Positions 25,571 through 34,752 of a stretch of 64,000 nucleotides of DNA are shown here, in pieces. Position 1 is the stretch's first letter, and each line of letters begins with the position of its first letter. The stretch spans positions 449,618 to 513,617 of the forward strand of contig NZ_LT800499.1 of the NCBI RefSeq assembly GCF_900166625.1, given 5' to 3'. Both the position numbers and the translations under genes were made by a program. The stretch is from Halobacillus massiliensis. Lineage in GTDB: Bacteria > Bacillota > Bacilli > Bacillales > Halobacillaceae. Below the pieces are notes generated by a model. It ran no database searches and was not told the origin of the DNA. It worked only from the letters and a program-made list of their open reading frames with translations.

Positions 25571-26368
25571 ATGAGTATACCACGCGTGTTAACGATCGCT
25601 GGATCCGCAGCTCAAGGAAGCGCGGGTATCCAGGCAGACCTTAAAACTTTTCAGGAGCTTGATGTGTATGGAATGAGTGCGGTTACGGCTCTTGTTGCCA
25701 ATAACTCTATAACTGATAGGGGGATTTTTACACAGCCTCTTGAAGCAGTGGAAGCACAAATTCATGCCTCCTTTGAACATGTCGGACCGGATGTTTTGAA
25801 AACAGGGATGCTTTTTACGAAAGATATTATTCAGACAGTAAGCGGACTGATTCGAGATTATAAAATAAAACAGGTCGTCGTTGATCCGGTTATGATTGGA
25901 AAAATGGGCTCACAGCTTCTTAAGGATGAAGCGATTACAACACTTATCGAACAGCTGCTGCCATCTGCTTTAGTAATTACACCTAACCTAATGGAAGCTG
26001 GTCGTTTATTAAATGCACCGGTGCCTCAATCTCCCGACGAAATGAAATGGGCCGCCCGTGAGCTTCATAAGCTTGGAGCTGATTATGTTCTCGTTAAAGG
26101 AGGTTCTCTTGAAGACTATCCGGCTGTCGATATTTTATTTGATGGTGAGCAGATGATTGAGCTTGAATCCAAACGGGTGAACACCATCCATACGAGCGGT
26201 GCTGGATGTACGTATTCAGCTGCTATCACAGCGGAACTGGCCAAAGGGAAATCTGTGGAAGAAGCTGTCCGTAAAGCAAAAGAGTTTGTAACCGCTGCTA
26301 TTGAAGTGGCCCTTTCCTTTGACAGGGGGATTGGTTCTACAAATCATGCAGCCTTTCGGAAAAGATAA
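25571..26368 (+). CDS. pdxK: Pyridoxine/pyridoxal kinase (ThiD-like fold)
   Basis: A 265-residue ribokinase-family enzyme phosphorylating B6 vitamers (or hydroxymethylpyrimidine). It has the N-terminal 'TIAGSAAQGSAGIQADLKTFQE', 'VDPVMIGKMGSQLL', 'ITPNLMEA' and the anion-hole motif 'HTSGAGCTYSAAI'. The AAQGSAG version of the first motif is characteristic of the Bacillales PdxK group rather than ThiD. The start is ATG 25571 behind GGAGG. The next gene starts 10 nt after the stop, so the two are co-transcribed. Confidence 0.85.
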   Translation: MSIPRVLTIAGSAAQGSAGIQADLKTFQELDVYGMSAVTALVANNSITDRGIFTQPLEAVEAQIHASFEHVGPDVLKTGMLFTKDIIQTVSGLIRDYKIKQVVVDPVMIGKMGSQLLKDEAITTLIEQLLPSALVITPNLMEAGRLLNAPVPQSPDEMKWAARELHKLGADYVLVKGGSLEDYPAVDILFDGEQMIELESKRVNTIHTSGAGCTYSAAITAELAKGKSVEEAVRKAKEFVTAAIEVALSFDRGIGSTNHAAFRKR

Positions 26369-26378
26369 GGTGAACACG

Positions 26379-27026
26379 ATGTGCCATTTGTTTTTAGCTG
26401 GCGGAGGTCCGCCTATGCCAGGATGTCTTGCTGAAAGATATTTATCACTTACAGGTGAAGGTTCTATTGTTGTTCTTTACATTGAGAGGGAAACAATGGG
26501 GATTTCTGAATACCAGGACATTTATACAAATGTTTTTTTGGACTTAGACAGCTCGGTTTCTTTTACGTTTATTCCCTTGAAAGAGAGTTTTGATGAGGGG
26601 GAGCTTGACCTCATTCAAAAAGCAGGCGGCGTCATAATCGGCGGGGGAGACACCACACAATATCAAAAGAATGTTGTTGAGACAGAGCTGTATTCGATCA
26701 TTAAGAGTCTCTATGCGAAGGGTGTACCTGTGGCAGGGTTCTCAGCGGGAGCCTTAATTATGCCGGAGCTCTGCGTGATTTCTGCTAAAGACAACGAACA
26801 ACATAAAGTTATCTATAAAAAGGGGCTTGGCTTGTTAAAAGACTGTATCATCGCTGTACATTTGCTGAGATGGAACGATGAACAGCATTTGATTAAGTCT
26901 GTCAAATCGGCTGAAGTACAGCTGGGCTACGGGATTGATGATTCTTCTGGAATTTATTTAGAAAATGGACAACTTATTGAAAGTGAAGGGTATGTATGCT
27001 TGCATTATGGTAAAAAAGGTAAATAA
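26379..27026 (+). CDS. Peptidase E-like (S51, class I glutaminase fold) protein
   Basis: A 215-residue protein with the nucleophile elbow 'GFSAGALI' (Ser in G-x-S-A-G) and the preceding 'GGVIIGGGDTTQYQ', the two hallmarks of family S51 (dipeptidase E and cyanophycinase relatives). The start is ATG 26379 ('MCHLFLAGGG') behind AAGGTGA; longer upstream codons overlap pdxK. The actual substrate is unknown. Confidence 0.78.
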   Translation: MCHLFLAGGGPPMPGCLAERYLSLTGEGSIVVLYIERETMGISEYQDIYTNVFLDLDSSVSFTFIPLKESFDEGELDLIQKAGGVIIGGGDTTQYQKNVVETELYSIIKSLYAKGVPVAGFSAGALIMPELCVISAKDNEQHKVIYKKGLGLLKDCIIAVHLLRWNDEQHLIKSVKSAEVQLGYGIDDSSGIYLENGQLIESEGYVCLHYGKKGK

Positions 27027-27038
27027 GGAATGAAACAT

Positions 27039-27494
27039 ATGGCGAAAAAGAGACCATTTAATGAGCTTGACAGGAAAACAAGAACCATTGTCATTTTAAG
27101 CCTTTTTGCGGTCATTTTATTAGCATCTCTTATGATATTCTTTACATTTTTACTGTTCATGACCGGTATTTTCCAATTAACGGACGTTACTTACGAAACG
27201 AGACGTGCGTTAGTATGGTTCGCAATGCTGTTGATTTTAGTCGGTTTTCTTCTGGGAGCTCTCGGAAAGTTTATAAGTATTCTGCTTTACGCGATGAAGC
27301 TTCCCCGAAATGTCTACTTTCATGTCAAATTGACAATTTCTTTCTTCTTAGCCTGGGCGGCTGTTTATATTGTTAATCAAATTATCACTAGTGTCACGAT
27401 GCACTATTGGTCACAGTGGGTATTTGCTGGTGTACTGATAGCAGCAGACTATGCTATTGACGGAAGAAAACTGAAAAGAGAAAAACTCGCTTAG
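27039..27494 (+). CDS. Four-helix membrane protein, unknown (possibly YrvL-like)
   Basis: A 151-residue protein with a basic N-terminus and four predicted membrane segments (about residues 18-45, 60-82, 95-118 and 122-142). The start is taken at ATG 27039 because AAGGA (27025-27029) is too close to ATG 27030. It lies at the end of the pdxK-peptidase transcript, before a terminator. Size and topology recall the YrvL-type regulatory membrane proteins, but I cannot confirm this from motifs. Confidence 0.6.
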   Translation: MAKKRPFNELDRKTRTIVILSLFAVILLASLMIFFTFLLFMTGIFQLTDVTYETRRALVWFAMLLILVGFLLGALGKFISILLYAMKLPRNVYFHVKLTISFFLAWAAVYIVNQIITSVTMHYWSQWVFAGVLIAADYAIDGRKLKREKLA

Positions 27495-27514
27495 AAGCCC
27501 TAAGCGAGTTTTTT
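27484..27514 (+). terminator. Terminator of the pdxK transcript
   Basis: The 11-bp stem AACTCGCTTAG/CTAAGCGAGTT is followed by TTTT and overlaps the last codons of the membrane protein. Confidence 0.85.
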
Positions 27515-28460
27515 ATAATTGACCGGAAATTCTGTCGTATTTATCGATTTGTTTTTGACGCTGTGCATCCCAGCGGTTCTCCGGGTGTTCTTTGCACTCT
27601 GTTGTACATGCTGCATGGTGCTCGATTTCGCAATCCTTACAGCAGACGTATTGACGATTACATACAGGGTTGCTGCAATTAATCATGCGATCTTCGTGTG
27701 TGCCGCAGTGTTCGCATTTAGCGACTACTTTTTCTTCGACCTGGTTAATTGGAACAGAGATCCGCTCATCGAATACATACATTTTTCCATCAAACAGCTG
27801 CCCTTTCACTTCAGGGTCTTTGCCGTAACTCGTAATTCCGCCTTCGAGCTGGTATACATCTTCGACTCCATTTTTCATAAGGATGCCTGTCAGCTTTTCG
27901 CAGCGGATCCCGCCTGTACAGTAGGTAAGAACCTTCTTATCTTTCCACTTATCGGCATTCTCAGCGATCCACTCAGGGAATTCGCGGGAATGGTTAACGT
28001 CAGGCTTAATGGCGTTGCGGAAGTGTCCGATACGATATTCATATTCATTTCGACCGTCGATCACAATTGTATCTTCGTCCTGAAGCATTTCATAAAACTC
28101 TTTCGGCTTCAAATGCTTACCGCCGAAGGATTTAGGGTCGATGTCGTCTTCTTCAATGCTCCAGTTAACAAGTTCCGGTTTTACCCGGCAGTGCATTTTC
28201 TTAAAGGCATGTCCTTCATGTTCATCGATTTTAAAGTGCATATCAGCAAACCTGTCATCTGAACGTACATAATCCATATATTGCTCGACTTGTTCCACTG
28301 TACCAGAAACTGTACCGTTAATGCCTTCTGGAGATACGATGATACGGCCGCGTAGACCAAGATCTTTACAGTGTTTTAAGTGATTATCACAGTATTCTTC
28401 ATAGTCAGGCATATCAACATATTTGTAGTACAACAGAACTCGGTAATCTTTTGAGCTCAT
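27513..28460 (-). CDS. trhO: tRNA uridine-34 hydroxylase TrhO (rhodanese family)
   Basis: A 315-residue protein: an N-terminal ferredoxin-like acylphosphatase-type domain (about 1-95), a rhodanese domain (about 120-220) with catalytic Cys181 in 'YCTGGIRCEK', and a C-terminal Cys-rich zinc-binding tail ('CEHCGTHEDRMINC', 'CNRQYVCCKDCE'). This is the TrhO/YbfQ family, which makes 5-hydroxyuridine at the wobble position of tRNA in an oxygen-dependent way. A long open frame on the opposite strand (27519-28262) is a shadow. Confidence 0.93.
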   Translation of the reverse strand: MSSKDYRVLLYYKYVDMPDYEEYCDNHLKHCKDLGLRGRIIVSPEGINGTVSGTVEQVEQYMDYVRSDDRFADMHFKIDEHEGHAFKKMHCRVKPELVNWSIEEDDIDPKSFGGKHLKPKEFYEMLQDEDTIVIDGRNEYEYRIGHFRNAIKPDVNHSREFPEWIAENADKWKDKKVLTYCTGGIRCEKLTGILMKNGVEDVYQLEGGITSYGKDPEVKGQLFDGKMYVFDERISVPINQVEEKVVAKCEHCGTHEDRMINCSNPVCNRQYVCCKDCEIEHHAACTTECKEHPENRWDAQRQKQIDKYDRISGQL

Positions 28461-28576
28461 GATGATTCCTCCTATATGTGTATAACATTAAGTTAAATTT
28501 CATAAATTCCCATAGTCCATAATATTCGATTTTGTAAAGAATAGCAAATGCCAATCATTTGTAAATTGTTTACAAA

Positions 28577-28602
28577 TAAAAAACGCCCAAAGCGGGCGGT
28601 TT
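28577..28602 (-). terminator. Terminator of pncA
   Basis: The stem AACGCCC/GGGCGGTT is followed on the minus strand by TTTTTTATT, just after the pncA stop. Confidence 0.7.
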
Positions 28603-28604
28603 AT

Positions 28605-29150
28605 TTATTGTACAGATGCTCCCAGGGCAGATTCAAAGTGCCCTAACGCCCACTCGTGTCCCGCCTGATTAAAGCTGGCGACGGCCTCTTTATGAACAAC
28701 AATTTTGTAGCCGAGGTTATAAGCATCCATGGCTGTATGAAGCACGCAAATGTCCGTGCAGACGCCAACAAGGTGAAGTTCATTAATGCCGCGCTCGCGG
28801 AGTTTAACATCTAAGTCCGTGCCGCAAAAAGCACTGTATCTCGTTTTATCCATCCACATTACATGGTCTTTCGCTTTATTATCTTCGTAGACATTTTTCA
28901 CACTTCCAAACAAGTCACGGCCTTTAGTTCCGCGAATGTTGTGGGGAGGGAAAAGCTTAGCCTCCGGGTGATAGGGATCTTCTTTCTCATGAACATCCAC
29001 AGCGAAAACGACCAGGCCGCTCTCCAGAAAATTCTTTGCCAGTTGTGTAATAGTGTTCTCAATGCGCTGTCCAGGATCCCCGCACGTTAATGCTCCGTCA
29101 TCTGCCACAAAATCCACGGTATAATCGATTATAATTAATGCTTTCTCCAT
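28605..29150 (-). CDS. pncA: Nicotinamidase / isochorismatase-family cysteine hydrolase
   Basis: A 181-residue hydrolase converting nicotinamide to nicotinate for NAD salvage. The triad is Asp9 ('IIIDYTVDF'), Lys102 ('MDKTRYSAF') and Cys135 ('VCTDICVLHTA'). The metal site His is in 'FAVDVHEKEDPYHPE'. Length and motifs match the Bacillus YueJ-type PncA. Single gene with a terminator. Confidence 0.88.
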   Translation of the reverse strand: MEKALIIIDYTVDFVADDGALTCGDPGQRIENTITQLAKNFLESGLVVFAVDVHEKEDPYHPEAKLFPPHNIRGTKGRDLFGSVKNVYEDNKAKDHVMWMDKTRYSAFCGTDLDVKLRERGINELHLVGVCTDICVLHTAMDAYNLGYKIVVHKEAVASFNQAGHEWALGHFESALGASVQ

Positions 29151-29206
29151 ATAAAAAGCCCCCTGCCCAGTGTATATACACTTATATTAACACAAAGCGG
29201 TTTGAA

Positions 29207-30457
29207 TTAGACAGATGAGGTTTGCCGGCTTACAGCAGGTGACCTTTTTTGTAAAGTGAATAATAATACAGCACCGCAGAGGATTAACAGGCCGCTCGTA
29301 ATAAAGAATACGGCTGAAAAACCGTACAAACCGGAAACCATTCCACCCATTGCCGGGCCGATAATATTTCCGAGGAACCGCAAGCTTGTGTTATAGCCAA
29401 GGACTTCACCCTGCATAGCAATAGGCGCTTTTTGACGAATATAAGCCGTGCGGACAGGGATAATGCCTCCGATAGATACTCCGAGTAAAAACCTCAAAAT
29501 CACGAGCTGCCAAATGTTTGTAACAAAGGCGGCCGGAAAATAAACAAGCCCTGCCATAAACAGCAGGATCACGAGTATTTTAGTATAACCAATTCGATCT
29601 CCGATAGCTCCCCAGCGCCTTGCCATCAAAAGGTTTCCAAGGCCTGCTGCAGAAAAAGCAATACCAGAGAAAAGGGCCAGATTCGCAGGGCCGTGAAGGT
29701 CTTCTACATATAAAGAAAGGATAGGCTGAATGCTGAAATGTGCGACTTGAATAAATAAAGAAAGAACCATAACAACAAGCAGCACAGGCTGTCTTACAAT
29801 GTGAGAGACTACCTCTTTAGATGTATAACTTGATTTCTCACTCTGATCCTCTGATTCCATACGCTGTTCATGAATTCCGAAAAGAACTATAAAAGCAGAG
29901 AGAAATACAAAAATAGATACAAATTGGAAAGTCGTGCTATAGCCGATAGAGTCAGCAATGACACCGCCAATCATTGGACCGAGCAAAGTCCCTGTAATGC
30001 TCCCAGTCTGCAGAGTTCCAAGTACCTGTCCGGCTACCTTTTTAGGCGTCTGTGTGGAGATTAAAGCCTGTGACATAGGAATGAATCCTGTAAAGATTCC
30101 CATGAATAACCTTAAAAGAAATAACTGCCATACGGATGTAACGAATCCCATTAACAAGACAGATAGTGCTAACCCTGCTGCAGAAATAATCAGTATATTT
30201 TTTCTTCCGTACTTATCACCAATTTTCCCCCAAATAGGCGAAAATAGAAAAGCGGTCACGAAGGTTATCCCAAACACCCATCCTGACCATGTCTGTACAT
30301 AAGAACTTGAAAAGTTACCAAGCTCATCAATATATAAAGATAAGAAAGGAAGAACCATAGTGATGCTTCCTGCAACAAAGAAGTTAGCAAACCACATAAT
30401 TGCTACATTTCTTTTTGTCTGATCTTCCGGAATAACCGTATAAATCCCTTCTTCCAT
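29207..30457 (-). CDS. MFS efflux transporter (MdtG/DHA1-type)
   Basis: A 416-residue 12-segment major facilitator with motif A 'GKIGDKYGRKNIL' after helix 2, a second copy 'GAIGDRIGYTKIL' after helix 8, and antiporter motif C-like 'TGTLLGPMIGGVIAD' in helix 5. These mark it as a DHA1-type proton-drug antiporter. Ligands are unknown. It is divergent from the trehalose operon; no regulator gene is next to it. Confidence 0.85.
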   Translation of the reverse strand: MEEGIYTVIPEDQTKRNVAIMWFANFFVAGSITMVLPFLSLYIDELGNFSSSYVQTWSGWVFGITFVTAFLFSPIWGKIGDKYGRKNILIISAAGLALSVLLMGFVTSVWQLFLLRLFMGIFTGFIPMSQALISTQTPKKVAGQVLGTLQTGSITGTLLGPMIGGVIADSIGYSTTFQFVSIFVFLSAFIVLFGIHEQRMESEDQSEKSSYTSKEVVSHIVRQPVLLVVMVLSLFIQVAHFSIQPILSLYVEDLHGPANLALFSGIAFSAAGLGNLLMARRWGAIGDRIGYTKILVILLFMAGLVYFPAAFVTNIWQLVILRFLLGVSIGGIIPVRTAYIRQKAPIAMQGEVLGYNTSLRFLGNIIGPAMGGMVSGLYGFSAVFFITSGLLILCGAVLLFTLQKRSPAVSRQTSSV

Positions 30458-30586
30458 ATTTATTTCGACACCCTAATTATATAATAAATAAACAATCGAA
30501 TTAAGGGATTTGCTTATGTGTAAATAAGAGAAAGATCGGGAAGGTAATATTAATAAAAAGTATTTTAATAAAAACGGTTGCAAAAC

Positions 30587-30598
30587 TTGTATATACAA
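30587..30598 (+). promoter_or_regulatory. TreR operator 1
   Basis: The perfect palindrome TTGTATATACAA is the known core of the Bacillus TreR operator. It is one of two identical copies, 32 bp apart centre to centre, about 175 bp upstream of treP. Confidence 0.88.
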
Positions 30599-30618
30599 AT
30601 TATAATCTAAGTAGATTT

Positions 30619-30630
30619 TTGTATATACAA
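30619..30630 (+). promoter_or_regulatory. TreR operator 2
   Basis: A second perfect TTGTATATACAA. The spacing of 32 bp (about three helical turns) puts both sites on one face of the DNA, consistent with cooperative binding over the tre promoter. Confidence 0.88.
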
Positions 30631-30651
30631 GTTTATTATTTTGTGACATAA

Positions 30652-30665
30652 TGTAAGCGGTTAAT
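30652..30665 (+). promoter_or_regulatory. Possible cre site of the tre operon
   Basis: TGTAAGCGGTTAAT matches the cre consensus at 12 of 14 positions and lies between the TreR operators and treP, where CcpA would repress trehalose use on glucose. Confidence 0.5.
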
Positions 30666-30772
30666 GGTTGTTGAAAACTATTAATGGAGGTGGTTTCTCT
30701 AGGAAATAACCTGTACATTCTGGCTGCTGTATATATAGTCTGATGCCAATTTTACATTTAGGAGGAAGATGA

Positions 30773-32182
30773 ATGGATCATAAAAAACAAGCCGCAGAAA
30801 TACTTGAAGCTATAGGCGGTAAAGAAAATATTTCTGCAGCGACTCATTGTGTAACCCGTCTGCGTTTAGCTTTGCATGATGAAGGAATCGTAGATGATGA
30901 GAAGTTAAATAAGATAGATGCAGTCAAAGGTTCCTTTTCAACGAATGGACAATTTCAAATCGTCGTTGGACAAGGGACGGTTGATAAAGTTTATAAAGAG
31001 TTAGTAGCACTTGCCGGTATTGGAGAGTCATCTAAAGAGGATGTAAAAGAAGCATCTAAAGGAAAAATGAACCCGCTGCAGCGAGGCATTAAGACGTTAG
31101 CTGATATTTTTATACCTATTTTACCTGCCATCGTTACAGCCGGTCTTCTACTTGGGATTAATAACATATTAACAGCAACTGGAATCTTCTGGGATGATCA
31201 GTCGGTCATCGATGTATATCCGCAATGGGCCGACATTGCCAATATGATTATAATTATTGCAAATACAGCCTTTACTTTTTTACCAGGGTTAATTGGCTGG
31301 TCAGCAGTTAAGCGGTTTGGCGGAAGCCCAATTCTTGGAATTGTAATCGGACTTATTCTTGTGCACCCTGAACTGCTCAACGCCTGGGATTACGGAAAGG
31401 CAGTAGAAGAAGGAAGCGTTCCGACATGGAACTTATTTGGCTGGGAGATAGAGAAGATTGGCTATCAGGGTCAGGTGCTTCCTGTACTTGTAGCCGCTTA
31501 TGTGTTAACACAAATTGAACTATTTCTAAGAAAAAGAGTTCCTGACAGTGTCCAGCTGCTAGTTGTGGGACCTGTCGCCTTGTTAGTAACAGGATTTTTA
31601 ACTTTCATGTTTATCGGACCCGTAACGTTTGCTATCGGAAACTTTATTACAGATGGTCTTGTAGCTGTATTTGACAGCTTTGCAACACTTGGAGGCTTAA
31701 TTTATGGCGGACTGTATGGAGTACTGGTAATTACAGGTATGCACCATACATTCCTTGCGGTTGATATTCAGCTGATTGGAAGTACAGGCACAACATTCCT
31801 ATGGCCGATGCTTGCCCTTTCAAACATTGCCCAAGGTTCTGCAGCCTTTGCTATTATGCTTGCTTCACGAGATGAAAAGCTTAAAGGGCTCGGTTTATCT
31901 TCAGGTGTTTCTGCATATTTAGGTATTACAGAGCCGGCACTATTCGGGGTTAACTTGCGCTTTAAGTACCCGTTTGTCATAGCAATTTCTTCATCAGCTA
32001 TTGCTGGTTTGTATATTTCAGCACGGGGTGTCCTGGCTAACTCTATTGGTGTAGGTGGCATACCGGGGATCTTCTCGATCGTATCGGATTACTGGTTGGA
32101 CTTTTTAGTGGGAATGGCGATTGTAATCATCCTTCCGTTAGTCGCAACTTACCTGTATGCCAAACGCAAAAAAGACGTCTAA
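30773..32182 (+). CDS. treP: PTS trehalose-specific EIIBC component
   Basis: A 469-residue PTS permease that imports trehalose as trehalose-6-phosphate. The N-terminal IIB domain (about 1-80) carries phospho-Cys26 in 'SAATHCVTRLRLAL', and the rest is a IIC membrane domain with about ten segments. There is no IIA domain, so it must borrow one from another PTS. The start follows TTAGGAGGAAG. It is the first gene of treP-treA-treR, preceded by two TreR operators. Confidence 0.94.
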   Translation: MDHKKQAAEILEAIGGKENISAATHCVTRLRLALHDEGIVDDEKLNKIDAVKGSFSTNGQFQIVVGQGTVDKVYKELVALAGIGESSKEDVKEASKGKMNPLQRGIKTLADIFIPILPAIVTAGLLLGINNILTATGIFWDDQSVIDVYPQWADIANMIIIIANTAFTFLPGLIGWSAVKRFGGSPILGIVIGLILVHPELLNAWDYGKAVEEGSVPTWNLFGWEIEKIGYQGQVLPVLVAAYVLTQIELFLRKRVPDSVQLLVVGPVALLVTGFLTFMFIGPVTFAIGNFITDGLVAVFDSFATLGGLIYGGLYGVLVITGMHHTFLAVDIQLIGSTGTTFLWPMLALSNIAQGSAAFAIMLASRDEKLKGLGLSSGVSAYLGITEPALFGVNLRFKYPFVIAISSSAIAGLYISARGVLANSIGVGGIPGIFSIVSDYWLDFLVGMAIVIILPLVATYLYAKRKKDV

Positions 32183-32213
32183 GATTCAATATAGAAGTGG
32201 AGGAAGCTCATAT

Positions 32214-33899
32214 ATGACTGAACAAACCTGGTGGAAAAAAGCAGTAATATACCAGATTTACCCGAAAAGCTTTAACGATACAACAGGAAATGGTGTGGGC
32301 GACATCCAGGGAATTATCGAAAAGCTTGATTATTTAAATACACTCGGGGTTGACGTCCTTTGGCTCACCCCGATGTATAAATCACCTCAGAATGATAATG
32401 GTTATGACATTTGCGATTATTACGACATCCATGAGGAATATGGAACGATGGAAGATTTTGAACGGCTGCTTCATGAAACCCATAAGCGCGGAATGAAGCT
32501 GATTATGGATATTGTCATTAACCATACATCTACTGATCATAAGTGGTTTAAAGAATCCAGAAAGTCCAAAGACAGCCCTTATCGTGACTACTATATTTGG
32601 AAAGACCCTGTTGACGGCGGACCGCCAACGAACTGGCAGTCAAAATTCGGCGGGAATGCCTGGGAGTATGACGAGGAAACCGGGCAGTACTATCTGCATT
32701 TATTCGATGTCACTCAAGCCGATTTAAACTGGGAAAACCCTGAGGTAAGAGAAAATCTTTATGAAATGATGCGATTCTGGGGAGAGAAGGGTGTCGACGG
32801 ATTCAGACTGGACGTAATTAACCTTATATCCAAAGATCCAGAGTTTCCAGATGATGATGGAAGCATTGCCCCAGGTGACGGCCGTAAGTTTTATACAGAC
32901 GGTCCTAAGGTGCACGAATATATGCAGGAAATGAACAGAGAAGTGTTCAGTCCTTATGATTTAATGACAGTGGGCGAAATGTCTTCTACAACGATTGAGC
33001 ATTGTATCAGATATACAGCTCCTGAACGTAAAGAGCTGAGTATGACGTTTAATTTCCACCATTTAAAGGTGGATTATCCAAATGGGGAGAAATGGACAAA
33101 GGCACCGTTTGACTTCCTTCAATTAAAACAAATTCTGTCTACATGGCAGGAAGAAATGCATAAAGGAAGCGGCTGGAACGCTCTGTTCTGGTGCAACCAC
33201 GACCAGCCCCGTGTTTTATCAAGATTTGGAGATGATGTGAATTACCCTGAGGAGTCAGGAAAGATGCTTGCAACAACGATACACATGATGCAGGGGACTC
33301 CTTATATTTATCAGGGAGAAGAATTCGGAATGACAAATCCAAACTTTGAATCCATTGAACAATATCGTGACATTGAATCTCTGAATGCCTATCAGATTAT
33401 GAAAGAAAAAGGTATGCAGGAAGAAGAGATTCTAGAAATTCTTAAACAGAAATCACGGGATAACTCGAGAACTCCTGTACAATGGGACAGCAGTCAACAG
33501 GCAGGCTTCACAGAGGGAACTCCATGGATTCCTGTTGCCGATAACTATGATCAAATAAATGCTGAACGGGTGATGGGGAAACAAGATTCGATCTTCACTT
33601 ATTATCAGAAGCTGATTGAACTGCGCAAGACCCATGACATCATTACCTATGGTGATTATTCATTAATTGATGAAAAGAATGACCGGGTGTTCGCATACAC
33701 TAGAAAATCCAATGATGAAGCCTTGCTTGTCGTTAATAATTTTTACGGGGAAGAAACAGAATTCCAGCTGCCTGCAGACGTTAAGCTTGAGGGCGAATCA
33801 AGAATATTAATCAGTAATTATGAGGAGTCTTCTAAGGAGTATCAGAACATTATTTTACGACCGTACGAATCCATCGTTTACCATTTCACGTCGAAGTGA
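32214..33899 (+). CDS. treA: Trehalose-6-phosphate hydrolase (phospho-alpha-1,1-glucosidase)
   Basis: A 561-residue GH13 enzyme cutting trehalose-6-phosphate to glucose and glucose-6-phosphate. The start is ATG 32214 ('MTEQTWWKKAVIYQIYPKSF') behind GTGGAGGAAG; earlier in-frame codons overlap treP. The catalytic nucleophile Asp is in 'GFRLDVINL', the acid Glu in 'TVGEMSS', and the stabilising Asp in 'CNHDQPR'. The 'GDIQGIIEKLDYL' and 'QGTPYIYQGEEFGM' motifs are typical. Second gene of the operon. Confidence 0.94.
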   Translation: MTEQTWWKKAVIYQIYPKSFNDTTGNGVGDIQGIIEKLDYLNTLGVDVLWLTPMYKSPQNDNGYDICDYYDIHEEYGTMEDFERLLHETHKRGMKLIMDIVINHTSTDHKWFKESRKSKDSPYRDYYIWKDPVDGGPPTNWQSKFGGNAWEYDEETGQYYLHLFDVTQADLNWENPEVRENLYEMMRFWGEKGVDGFRLDVINLISKDPEFPDDDGSIAPGDGRKFYTDGPKVHEYMQEMNREVFSPYDLMTVGEMSSTTIEHCIRYTAPERKELSMTFNFHHLKVDYPNGEKWTKAPFDFLQLKQILSTWQEEMHKGSGWNALFWCNHDQPRVLSRFGDDVNYPEESGKMLATTIHMMQGTPYIYQGEEFGMTNPNFESIEQYRDIESLNAYQIMKEKGMQEEEILEILKQKSRDNSRTPVQWDSSQQAGFTEGTPWIPVADNYDQINAERVMGKQDSIFTYYQKLIELRKTHDIITYGDYSLIDEKNDRVFAYTRKSNDEALLVVNNFYGEETEFQLPADVKLEGESRILISNYEESSKEYQNIILRPYESIVYHFTSK

Positions 33900-33923
33900 T
33901 AGGATTAAAACGGTGAAGAAAAT

Positions 33924-34637
33924 ATGAAAAATAAATTTATTCTTATTTATAATGAGTTAGTACAGAAAATCCAGCAAGGTGAATATAAGGCAGGGGATAC
34001 ACTTCCATCCGAACACGAACTAACTGAACAGTTCTCTACTTCGAGAGAGACGGTCCGCAAAGCGTTAAATCTTCTTTCTCAAAATGGTTATATTCAAAAG
34101 GTAAGAGGAAAAGGATCCGTTGTGCTCGACCATAGCAAGTTTGAATTTCCGGTATCTGGGCTGACGAGTTTTAAAGAACTGTCGGAGCAGTTAGGTCAGG
34201 ATTTTAAAACGATCGTTCACGAAGTTTACCTTCAGAATGCAGATAATCAATTGAAAAAAAGATTAAACTGCAGCCATTCCATTAAGATTTGGAAAGTTAC
34301 GAGAGCCCGTGTAATTAATGGGGAGAGGATTATCCTCGATAAGGATTTCATTCGCTCAGATATCGTGCCGGAGCTGACTAAAGAGACAGCTGAAAATTCT
34401 CTCTACGAGTATTTTGAAGACAAACTCGGACTTGAAATCAGCTTTGCGAAAAAAGAGATCGTTGTTGAACCTGTCACGGATGAAGATAAAGAGCTGCTTG
34501 ACGTAAAAGAACATTCCCAGGTGGTTGTTATTCGCGGCTATGTTTATCTTGCGGATGCGACATTGTTTCAATATACAGAGTCGCGGCACCGGCCCGATAA
34601 GTTTCAATTTGTGGATTTTGCAAGACGTACTAAATAA
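33924..34637 (+). CDS. treR: GntR-family trehalose operon repressor
   Basis: A 237-residue regulator: an N-terminal GntR winged helix (about 1-70, 'LPSEHELTEQFSTSRETVRKALNLLSQNGYI') and a C-terminal UTRA effector domain that in B. subtilis binds trehalose-6-phosphate. It should bind the two TTGTATATACAA sites before treP. It lies 24 nt after treA and its transcript ends at the hairpin just downstream. Confidence 0.94.
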   Translation: MKNKFILIYNELVQKIQQGEYKAGDTLPSEHELTEQFSTSRETVRKALNLLSQNGYIQKVRGKGSVVLDHSKFEFPVSGLTSFKELSEQLGQDFKTIVHEVYLQNADNQLKKRLNCSHSIKIWKVTRARVINGERIILDKDFIRSDIVPELTKETAENSLYEYFEDKLGLEISFAKKEIVVEPVTDEDKELLDVKEHSQVVVIRGYVYLADATLFQYTESRHRPDKFQFVDFARRTK

Positions 34638-34639
34638 GA

Positions 34640-34678
34640 ATGAAAAGCCCGGGATGCAACGAAATCCCGGGCTTTTCA
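34640..34678 (+). terminator. Terminator of the tre operon
   Basis: The perfect 14-bp stem GAAAAGCCCGGGAT/ATCCCGGGCTTTTC lies 5 nt after the treR stop. Confidence 0.85.
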
Positions 34679-34752
34679 TGTAAAAGTTGTTGAATTATAT
34701 GAGGAAGTATATAATGCGGGTAATAGACACAAAGAAGAGAGGTGGAGCAGTT

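Noticed and set aside
27519-28262. Long open frame (247 codons) opposite trhO
   Set aside because: It is antisense to a clearly conserved gene, has no ribosome binding site and a Cys/Phe-rich nonsense-like composition.
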